A DNA stretch of 8,693 nucleotides from the NCBI GenBank assembly GCA_963602445.1, contig CAVCIY010000049.1:1-8693 (forward strand), given 5' to 3'. This DNA is from Alangreenwoodia sp963602445 (GTDB taxonomy: Bacteria; Bacillota; Clostridia; Peptostreptococcales; Anaerovoracaceae). A program made the position numbers and the translations under genes. The notes under the pieces were generated by a model that ran no database searches, was not told the origin of the DNA, and saw only the letters and a list, made by a program, of their open reading frames with translations. Shown here one piece after another: positions 1-5,219 of this stretch. The stretch's first letter is position 1. Every line of letters begins with the position of its first letter.

Positions 1-34
1 GTTTGAGGTGTGCGACGGTGAGTCAGGCGAGCGG

Positions 35-112
35 CGGTGAGATGTGTGCGACAGCCGTTCGTTTGAGGCGTGTGCGGCAGCGAGGCGTTTGAGGCGTGTG
101 CGTCAACCGGGC
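35..112. repeat. 26-bp GC-rich tandem repeat, three copies
   Basis: Three consecutive 26-bp units lie at 35-60, 61-86 and 87-112. The last two share a 17-bp identical block (CGTTTGAGGCGTGTGCG at 60-76 and 86-102). The first unit is more diverged but keeps TGTGCG in the same phase (45, 71, 97). A further partial copy (GTTTGAGG then TGTGCG) begins at position 1. Because 26 is not a multiple of three, the array shifts frame at every copy. It ends just upstream of the methyltransferase ribosome binding site. Positions 1-34 may be the tail of an upstream gene, but several frames are equally open and no product can be supported. Confidence 0.7.
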
Positions 113-126
113 GAAAGGAATTTATT

Positions 127-1446
127 ATGCTGAAAAATGAGGAAAAATACACAGCTGCACTCAGAAGCGTGCTTAAAAAGACAGATTATGCATTTTTCCT
201 CAGGCAGCTAAACGGCCTTTCGGATTTTCACGATGTGTGGCACGATTTCGACATTGCCAAAAGCGGCATTGAGCAGACCGCCGGAGAATTTAAAGAACTG
301 ATAGAGCTTCTTTATCTCGGAATTCCTCAAAAGAAGAGCGATATAGCGCGTGAGGCGGGCGAAGAGGAACTGAATCTGCTTTTAGAGAGCGGACTGTGGC
401 TAAGAGACGGAGAAAATATTATCACGGACAATTATGTGATCGTTGTATATCAGCAGCTTTATGTCGTAGTTGATATTCCGCCTTATATGCCGACATGCAC
501 AAGAAAAATGACAGACGTATATATAGGAAGTGACAGCCTGAGGCTCGGTGAGAATGTTGCTTTTTCAAAGGGAACGACGGTCCTAGATCTTTGCAGCGGG
601 AGCGGTATACAGGGACTTCTCGCAGCAAAATCCGCCGACAAAGTCGTTTGCGCAGAGATAAATGAAAGGGCTGTTCCTGTCATAAGGTTCAATGTGTCAC
701 TTAACGACTTTTCGAACATCATAGATGTGAGATGCGGAGATTTGTATGACGTACTTGCCGAAAATGAAAAATTCGATTTCATATATGCAAACCCGCCGTT
801 TTTGCCTGTTCCTGACGGATTTTCGTATCCTATTTGCGGTGCTGTCAGCGAAGACGATCAAAAGATCCTGCGTAAGATTGCGGACGGACTTTTTGACAGG
901 CTGACCGACCGCGGTGAGGCGATTATTTATTGTGAGGCATTCGGCGATGAGGAGAGTGTATTTTTCGACGAATATTTAATGGAAACATGCCGGAAAGCAG
1001 GTCAAGAAGCATGCTGGAAAGTAGGTCAAGAAGCATGCCGGGAAGCAAGTCAAGAAACATGCCGGAAAGATGATGAAGCGAAAGCAAATGCGATTCAGGT
1101 GACTGAGTGCAGATATAATCGCATAGAAACCGCATTGCAGACTGAATCGATGCTTCGGATGTCGAAGCTGTTTGACAGTAATCTCGATGAAGCCGCTTTT
1201 ATCTCCGGAATGAACAGGATTTATGAGAAGGCGGGAGCCGTATATCTATACAGCTTGATATATCACATAAGACCGGCATATAGCGCAAAATCCGATATTT
1301 ATATCATTGATCATTGCCAAAAGGCGGAATCATCGCCGCCCGGAGGCAGGACTGACAATGCAGCGACTTATGCGGAAAAAATTGAGATGATCGAAAGCGA
1401 AATAAAGCTGCTTGAGGGCATCCTGCGAAAAATGAAAGATGCTTGA
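127..1446 (+). CDS. class I SAM-dependent methyltransferase (NPPF type)
   Basis: A 439-residue cytoplasmic methyltransferase. Residues 1-120 look like a winged-helix-type N-terminal domain. The Rossmann core follows: motif I DLCSGSGIQG at 154-163 binds S-adenosylmethionine, an acidic strand-2 end is seen in CAEINE (175-180), and the catalytic NPPF sits at 222-225 after FDFIYA. NPPY/F is typical of enzymes methylating planar amides or exocyclic amines, such as PrmC/HemK-like glutamine methylases or N6-adenine methylases, so the target could be a protein or RNA; it cannot be fixed here. The C-terminus (about 415-439) is charged and probably helical or coiled-coil. The ATG at 127 is preferred because GAAAGGAA (113-120) precedes it; a GTG at 70 in the same frame lies inside the tandem repeat and lacks a site. 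Residues 286-317 are four copies of an eight-residue repeat, probably a loop expansion that the fold tolerates. The PPIase gene follows 118 bp downstream on the same strand. Confidence 0.85.
   Translation: MLKNEEKYTAALRSVLKKTDYAFFLRQLNGLSDFHDVWHDFDIAKSGIEQTAGEFKELIELLYLGIPQKKSDIAREAGEEELNLLLESGLWLRDGENIITDNYVIVVYQQLYVVVDIPPYMPTCTRKMTDVYIGSDSLRLGENVAFSKGTTVLDLCSGSGIQGLLAAKSADKVVCAEINERAVPVIRFNVSLNDFSNIIDVRCGDLYDVLAENEKFDFIYANPPFLPVPDGFSYPICGAVSEDDQKILRKIADGLFDRLTDRGEAIIYCEAFGDEESVFFDEYLMETCRKAGQEACWKVGQEACREASQETCRKDDEAKANAIQVTECRYNRIETALQTESMLRMSKLFDSNLDEAAFISGMNRIYEKAGAVYLYSLIYHIRPAYSAKSDIYIIDHCQKAESSPPGGRTDNAATYAEKIEMIESEIKLLEGILRKMKDA
982..1077 (+). repeat. 24-bp in-frame minisatellite inside the methyltransferase
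   Basis: Four 24-bp units at 982-1005, 1006-1029, 1030-1053 and 1054-1077 encode ETCRKAGQ, EACWKVGQ, EACREASQ and ETCRKDDE. The last unit diverges in its final three codons. The period is a whole number of codons, so copy-number change would keep the frame. The stretch is Cys- and charge-rich and lies after the catalytic core, unlike the rest of the protein. Confidence 0.85.
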
Positions 1447-1472
1447 TTTTTACAGTGGATATAATATAGAAT
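1443..1472 (+). promoter_or_regulatory. candidate sigma-A-like promoter for the PPIase gene
   Basis: TTGATT (1443-1448), overlapping the methyltransferase stop codon, is followed after 18 bp by TAGAAT (1467-1472). A perfect TATAAT also occurs at 1460-1465 but has no well-placed -35. Either could start a transcript for the PPIase gene about 90 bp downstream. No terminator hairpin is visible between the two genes, so read-through from the methyltransferase is also possible. Confidence 0.4.
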
Positions 1473-1564
1473 AATCGGGTAATTAAGCTTGCAAATAATG
1501 AAAAAAGCCAAGGCTGAATTAAGAGAGGCAAGCCGGAGCGGCAAAAGGAAAGAGGAAAAAAGTA

Positions 1565-2494
1565 ATGTCAGTTACGGAAAACAAAGTGATTTCACTGGGT
1601 CAGTACAAGGGTCTTCACGCAAGAAAGCCTGTTATTACTGTCACGGATGAGGAAGTTGAACAGAGATTTGAAAAAGAAAAAGGCAGCATGGCGCTTAGGA
1701 TAGATATCACTGACCGCGGTGTTCAGCAGGGCGATGTCGCATATATAGATTATACGGGATATATGGGCGGAAGACCGTTTAAGGGCGGCTCGGCGAAGGA
1801 TTTCCCGCTCGAAATCGGTTCCGGAAAATTTATTCCGGGATTTGAAGATCAGATTGAAGCTGCTGAGGTTGGCGATAAGGTCACGGTAAGGGTCACTTTT
1901 CCTGCCGATTATCCGGCCAAGCAATATGCCGGCAAGCCTGCGGAATTTAAGTGTAAGATAAACAGAATCGAAGAAGTTCATTATCCGAAGCTCGATGAGG
2001 AGATTGCCTCGAAGATCAGGCTTATGATCTCAGATGAAAAGCATGCTGAGGCGGAGGCGGCGCTCGAAGATCAGCTTCTTGCAAAGATTGCAGAGGGCTC
2101 TCAATTTGTGCTGAGTGACGATTCCGTAGATGAAGCAATTGAAGTTCTTTATGACGAGTGGGCTGAGGATATCAAAAAGCAAGGTTATGATCCGGTAAAA
2201 TATCTGAAGGTTTTCGGAATGGACGAGGAAACCGAAAAGGATATTATTATCAGACCTCAGGCAGAAGCCAGGATAAAGGGACAGCTCGTACTTCAGGCTA
2301 TCGCCGAAAAGGAGGAGTTTGCCGTTACGGACGAAGATGTTGACGCTCAGGTGGGGCTTATTGCGATGCATTTGGGAATGCAGAAAGAAGTGCTCAAGCA
2401 AAGATTTGACGAAAAAGCCTTTGAGCAGGTGAGAGAGGATGTCCTGGTGACAAAGGCTCTCGAGATTATCAAGACAACACTTGTATACGAATGA
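1565..2494 (+). CDS. trigger-factor-like FKBP peptidyl-prolyl isomerase lacking the ribosome-binding domain
   Basis: A 309-residue chaperone/isomerase. Residues 10-40 (LGQYKGLHARKPVITVTDEE onward) match the linker that in trigger factor follows the ribosome-binding head. Residues about 55-135 are the FKBP-type PPIase domain (GDVAYIDYTGYMGGRPF, then the IGSGKFIPGFE core and a long TFPADYP segment). Residues about 140-309 resemble the helical substrate-binding C-terminal domain of trigger factor. Full-length Tig is usually about 430 residues; the N-terminal 110 or so, with the ribosome-docking signature, are missing. No upstream in-frame extension codes for them, and a good ribosome binding site (AAAGGAAAGAGG, 1545-1556) sits before this ATG, so the short form looks native. 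There is no signal peptide, so it is probably cytosolic. It is likely a second, ribosome-independent folding helper beside a normal Tig elsewhere. Family assignment is firm; the cellular role is inferred. Confidence 0.88.
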   Translation: MSVTENKVISLGQYKGLHARKPVITVTDEEVEQRFEKEKGSMALRIDITDRGVQQGDVAYIDYTGYMGGRPFKGGSAKDFPLEIGSGKFIPGFEDQIEAAEVGDKVTVRVTFPADYPAKQYAGKPAEFKCKINRIEEVHYPKLDEEIASKIRLMISDEKHAEAEAALEDQLLAKIAEGSQFVLSDDSVDEAIEVLYDEWAEDIKKQGYDPVKYLKVFGMDEETEKDIIIRPQAEARIKGQLVLQAIAEKEEFAVTDEDVDAQVGLIAMHLGMQKEVLKQRFDEKAFEQVREDVLVTKALEIIKTTLVYE

Positions 2495-2502
2495 TGTTCG
2501 AA

Positions 2503-2551
2503 AATCCGAGCCGCCGCGAAGTACTCTTCGCGGCGGCTCGGATTGAATTTT
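2503..2551. terminator. bidirectional intrinsic terminator, 19-bp stem
   Basis: A perfect 19-bp inverted repeat (2503-2521 with 2526-2544) encloses a TACT loop. On the + strand it is followed by GAATTTT; read on the minus strand it is followed by TTTTCG. It lies between two convergent genes (PPIase stop at 2494, ATPase stop at 2561), so it probably ends both transcripts. The stem is unusually long and GC-rich. Confidence 0.9.
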
Positions 2552-2560
2552 GCCCCAAAT

Positions 2561-3490
2561 TTACAATTCAAGTGAATTTCCATTTAGCAGGAACTCATAA
2601 AGTCCGAGATGAAGTATTCCTTCCTCATCCGTCCAAGGCTTCATTGATGTTTTGCTGATGATAATTTTCTTAAAGAAATCTTTGGTATTTCTTAAAGGTC
2701 TGAGCTCGGTCTCGAGCTTTGACGGGTCCGAAACATTCAATGCGGATTGAATATAGTATTTTTTAGAACCCTTATTTACTACAAAATCTATCTCACATTG
2801 TTTTCTCAATTTTTTTTCTGCCGTTTTTTCCACAACTTCCACAACACCGACATCAACAGAATACCCACGACACAGGAGTTCATTATATATAACATTTTCC
2901 ATTATGTGATTTTCTTCCTGCTGCCTGAAATTGAGTCTTGCGTTGCGAAGTCCGATGTCGGTGCAATAATACTTTGACGGGTACTCAAAATACTTCTTGC
3001 GTTTTACATCATATCGTTTCGCATTGCTAAACAGGAACGATTCTATCAGATAATTCAGATAGTTGGAAACGGTTGTACTTGAAACCTTAATGCTTTTAAC
3101 TGTTTGCAAGGTGTTTGCTATTTTGCTTGCATTGGTGAGTGAACCGACGGAAGAGCAAAGGTCATCCGTTAATTCGCTAAGTACATCGGGAAGTTCAATA
3201 TCATAACGCTCCACAATATCTTTGAAATAAACCTCAGTGAAAAGAGATTTTAAATATTCCATCTTTTCCGCATCGCTTTTTTTGCTTAAAACAAGCGGCA
3301 TACCGCCGAACAAAGCATATTCCTCGTAAGCATCGGATTTATCTCCTCCGACAAAGGAGTAATATTCTTTGAAAGATATGGGATAAACTTTAACCTCATC
3401 GCCTCTGCCGCGAAATGCAGTCAGCACATCTTTCGTGAGCATTTTTGAATTGCTGCCGGTCACATAAATATCAACATTGCGAAGCCGCAT
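2561..3490 (-). pseudogene. C-terminal part of a frameshifted AAA_14/DUF4143 ATPase
   Basis: This open frame gives 309 residues. It begins inside the ATPase domain (MRLRNVDIYVTGSNSKML, where TGSNS is the conserved sensor-like segment of this family) and continues through the DUF4143 region. A winged-helix-like stretch covers about 118-152 (SKIANTLQTVKSIKVSSTTV onward). Near residues 230-248 the pattern EIDFVVNKGSKKYYIQ resembles a PDDEXK-nuclease-like fold often seen at the end of these proteins. The ATG used here is an internal Met, not a real start: there is no ribosome binding site before it and the preceding frame closes with TAA at 3503-3505. Removing one base there joins it to the fragment encoded at 3471-3851, giving a full-length protein of about 429 residues. 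Genes of this family are common, often multicopy and apparently mobile in gut anaerobes; their biological role is not settled. Confidence 0.85.
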
Positions 3491-3851
3491 AATACCGTTG
3501 AGTTACATTGTAGAGCTTGATGTTCTCAGGATTTTTAAGTTCATCCTTTGTGATTGCATATTGTACCTCATCAATGAGAATGTAGTACATATCCCGGTTT
3601 GCGATTTTTCCGCGAATATATTTTGACAGCTCATCGGGATCACGGTACTTCACAAATGTATCGTCATCCAACGCAATAGTGATGATCTGAGATTCTTTTA
3701 TACCGGTTTCTATCAGATAATCATAAAACAAATTGAACAGCAAAAAGCTCTTGCCGCATCTTCTGATGCCGGTGATTACTTTGATAAGCCCGTTTTCTTT
3801 CCTGTAAATTAGTCTTTTAAGATATTCGTCACGCTTAATAATATTCTGCAT
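3471..3851 (-). pseudogene. N-terminal part of the same AAA_14 ATPase, ending at a frameshift
   Basis: This frame encodes 126 residues. Walker A is GIRRCGKS (28-35), binding ATP phosphates, and Walker B is YYILIDEVQ (89-97). Residues 1-116 match the family; after YNV116 the frame runs into an unrelated tail (TQRYYAASQC) and stops. In the other frame the sequence continues as LNGIMRLRNVDIYVTGSNS, which is what the family predicts. The disruption is one extra A on the minus strand, at T3503 or T3504 of the + strand. The gene start is convincing: GGAGGG lies a few bases before the ATG. It could be a real inactivating mutation, a sequencing error, or, less likely, a site of ribosomal slippage. 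The short run GTAACTC is not a classic slippery heptamer. Confidence 0.85.
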
Positions 3852-3884
3852 AGCAGCCCTCCACTCACTTAAAACTTACGGCCA

Positions 3885-3978
3885 TTTTCCCCTAACCTTC
3901 AAGTAAGATATAACACTTTTAAAAAAAATATCAAGCGTATACTTGAAACTTGGGTGTGTTTTCCCCTAACTTTCAAGT
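3885..3978. repeat. 20-bp direct-repeat pair flanking the ATPase promoter
   Basis: TTTTCCCCTAAC followed by C or T and then TTCAAGT occurs at 3885-3904 and 3959-3978, 74 bp apart, with one mismatch. An inverted ACTTGAAA (3941-3948) lies between them and can pair with the TTTCAAGT of the second copy. The copies sit on either side of the predicted promoter, as expected for operator sites or for remnants of a duplicated boundary. Confidence 0.6.
3907..3934 (-). promoter_or_regulatory. candidate promoter of the split ATPase gene
   Basis: Read on the minus strand, TTGATA (3929-3934) is followed after 16 bp by TATATC (3907-3912). The spacer holds a run of eight T. It lies 56 bp upstream of the ATPase start codon and is bracketed by the 20-bp repeats. 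Confidence 0.45.
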
Positions 3979-3985
3979 GACTCCC

Positions 3986-4090
3986 GACCGCAGCCGCAAT
4001 TGTAATCGTTACTGTTTAGCGACCGCAGCCGCAGTTGTAATCGTTACTGTTTAGCGATCGCAGCCGCTGCAGCAATCGCTGCTGTTTAAT
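3986..4090. repeat. 35-bp tandem repeat, three copies
   Basis: Units at 3986-4020, 4021-4055 and 4056-4090 have the same length. The first two differ at one base; the third is more diverged. A fourth start (GACTGCCGCAG) is visible from 4091. Each unit carries a small dyad: GTAA-TCG-TTAC in units 1 and 2, and GCAGC-AATC-GCTGC in unit 3. The array lies between the ATPase promoter and the end of the nitroreductase gene. No gene or T-tract terminator is seen in it. Confidence 0.8.
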
Positions 4091-4135
4091 GACTGCCGCA
4101 GTGTGGCTGTCTGCGTTCAATTACAAGAATCCCGA

Positions 4136-4675
4136 TTATAAGAATCTGAGAATTTCGTCTGTGTCGAGTCTTGGAGGTGCCGGATTTTCAACATCCGAAA
4201 CGCCCATGGAAATGATAGCCGTAACAGTTTCATTTTCAGGGATTCCGAGTATCTCCTTAACCTTGGCGTCGTCAAAGATCCCCATGATAACAGTCTTTAC
4301 GCCGTACTCGTGTGCTGCGAGGCAGAATGTCTGTGCAGAGATGCCCGCATCGTACATTTCCCAGCCGCCTCCCTTAGGAGTAGTATAACTGCCGTCCTTT
4401 TCATATCCTGAAATGCCGTTTACAACAGTCTGAACAGCGAGCATAGGCGCATAGTGCATAGTGCCTGCGTTGTAAGTAAAGTCCAAAACAGCGGTATCCG
4501 CAATAAGATCGATTTTTTCCCTGTCTTCGACGATATTGTACCTAACTATCTGAGTATTTTTCCATGAAGGTGCATATTTCGCAGCATCAACTATTTTTCT
4601 GATAGTCTCATGATCAGCGGGACCTGTGAATTTTCTTACACTTCTGCGTGTCTTTATGCATTCGATAGCGTTCAT
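4136..4675 (-). CDS. nitroreductase family protein (FMN-dependent)
   Basis: A 179-residue single-domain flavoprotein of the nitroreductase superfamily, probably a cytoplasmic NAD(P)H-dependent reductase. Family signatures are the N-terminal ETIRKIVD-type helix, the FMN phosphate-binding RRSVRKF (10-16), PSWKNTQ (36-42) in the flavin pocket, and the late YGVKTVIMGIFDD segment (124-136) followed by LGIPENETVTAIISMG (143-158). The length is typical of the short clostridial members. No extra domain or ferredoxin motif is present. The start is set by AAGGAGG (complement of 4681-4687) five bases before the ATG. It has its own promoter and is divergent from the PurF-like gene. No terminator with a T-run is seen downstream; the 35-bp array follows. 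The substrate (nitroaromatic, quinone, enone or other) cannot be read from sequence. Confidence 0.9.
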   Translation of the reverse strand: MNAIECIKTRRSVRKFTGPADHETIRKIVDAAKYAPSWKNTQIVRYNIVEDREKIDLIADTAVLDFTYNAGTMHYAPMLAVQTVVNGISGYEKDGSYTTPKGGGWEMYDAGISAQTFCLAAHEYGVKTVIMGIFDDAKVKEILGIPENETVTAIISMGVSDVENPAPPRLDTDEILRFL

Positions 4676-4719
4676 ATAACCCTCCTTAACGAGTGAAAGT
4701 GATATAATTTACTAAATTA

Positions 4720-4748
4720 ATCGTATATTTTGAAAATTTATTTGTCAA
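4720..4748 (-). promoter_or_regulatory. sigma-A-like promoter of the nitroreductase gene
   Basis: On the minus strand a consensus TTGACA (4743-4748) is followed after 17 bp by TACGAT (4720-4725). The transcript would start about 40 bases before the start codon. The perfect -35 and optimal spacing make this one of the better promoters in the window. Confidence 0.6.
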
Positions 4749-4824
4749 GCAAATCCCGTCATATGGACGCTGCAAATTCAAAAATTCCGCCAAAAAGCGG
4801 ACACCGTCTTCATCCGTGACAACA

Positions 4825-4854
4825 TTGACAAATATGTCAAAAATGTGGTTTAAC
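4825..4854 (+). promoter_or_regulatory. candidate promoter with a TTGACA/TGTCAA dyad
   Basis: TTGACA (4825-4830) begins a palindrome closed by TGTCAA (4835-4840) and is followed after 18 bp by a weak TTTAAC (4849-4854). It would start a + strand RNA near 4861 leading into the hairpins and terminator below. The dyad could instead be a regulator site. The -10 is poor, so confidence is low. Confidence 0.3.
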
Positions 4855-4860
4855 AGAAGA

Positions 4861-4996
4861 ATGAAGTAATTTTATTCATATTGCAGCACTTGAGGCAAGT
4901 GCAGTATATCTTGCGCAGCTTGGCAGCGTTTGCCGGGAATGCGGCACGGCTTGGCGACCCGGGCATCTTCGAGAGAAGTGCCCGGGCCGCCTTTTT
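4861..4996 (+). ncRNA. candidate small structured RNA of about 135 nt
   Basis: No protein-coding gene fits this stretch, yet it ends in a strong + strand intrinsic terminator. Before the terminator are a 7-bp hairpin (GCACTTG at 4886-4892 with CAAGTGC at 4896-4902, extendable by three pairs beyond a mismatch) and a smaller nested one (GGCA-GCGTT-TGCC, within CGCA/TGCG arms). I compared it by eye with SRP RNA, T-box, purine, FMN, TPP and ZTP elements and found no signature. It may be an independent small RNA or a remote leader of the PurF-like gene, but the terminator lies over 200 bp from that start codon and another promoter intervenes. Confidence 0.3.
4953..4996 (+). terminator. intrinsic terminator with no gene upstream on its strand
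   Basis: The stem pairs GGCG with CGCC, CCCGGGCA with TGCCCGGG and CTTC with GAAG around a GAGA loop. It has one A/C mismatch and one bulged T, and spans 4953-4991. TTTTT (4992-4996) follows on the + strand. The minus-strand side lacks a T-run, so the orientation is clear. The nearest + strand gene upstream ends at 2494. Confidence 0.75.
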
Positions 4997-5088
4997 ACAA
5001 ATTTTTCTTGTGACCTTGATATTTTTTGTAAATTGAGTCATACTGCACATATAAGTTCGGACGGATTTGTAATAAGCATAAGGTAAAG

Positions 5089-5114
5089 AAACATGTATAC
5101 AAAAATACAAGTTT
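5089..5114. promoter_or_regulatory. 10-bp dyad upstream of the PurF-like promoter
   Basis: AAACATGTAT (5089-5098) and ATACAAGTTT (5105-5114) are inverted repeats with one mismatch and a 6-base centre. They lie 14 bp before the -35 hexamer of the PurF-like gene, a usual place for an activator or repressor site. No known operator consensus is matched. Confidence 0.3.
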
Positions 5115-5128
5115 GTTGCGGCGGCTTG

Positions 5129-5157
5129 TTGCGAAGCGGGGAGCATACGTATATAAT
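5129..5157 (+). promoter_or_regulatory. sigma-A-like promoter of the PurF-like gene
   Basis: TTGCGA (5129-5134) is followed after exactly 17 bp by a perfect TATAAT (5152-5157). Transcription would start about 55 bases before the start codon at 5220, leaving a short leader that ends in AAGGAGG. Confidence 0.65.
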
Positions 5158-5219
5158 CTTAGAATAACAAGATGACTGCTAGGACAACAAGGTGATTGCA
5201 ATGTCAAGGAGGTATTATC

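Noticed and set aside
70..126. Upstream GTG start extending the methyltransferase by 19 residues
   Set aside because: It lies inside the 26-bp repeat, has no ribosome binding site and encodes a repeat-derived peptide; the ATG at 127 has GAAAGGAA before it.
2561..3851. Programmed ribosomal frameshift producing the full ATPase
   Set aside because: The junction (GTAACTC) is not a slippery heptamer, and no Shine-Dalgarno-like stimulator or stable hairpin stands out; a mutation or sequence error is simpler.
3986..4090. Possible CRISPR or plasmid-type iterons
   Set aside because: No spacers of unrelated sequence, and no replication initiator gene in the window; treated as a plain tandem repeat.
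4939..5013. 24-residue + strand ORF beginning ATGCGGCACGG
   Set aside because: It overlaps the terminator stem and T-run and has no proper ribosome binding site, so translation is unlikely.
5052..5060. PurR box-like GTTCGG upstream of the PurF-like gene
   Set aside because: Only the six-base core matches; the A/T flanks and the second box at the usual spacing are absent.
4861..5219. Known riboswitch or T-box leader for the PurF-like gene
   Set aside because: No T-box GGGTGGTACC-type sequence and no purine, ZTP, FMN or TPP core was recognised by eye; left as an unclassified candidate RNA.
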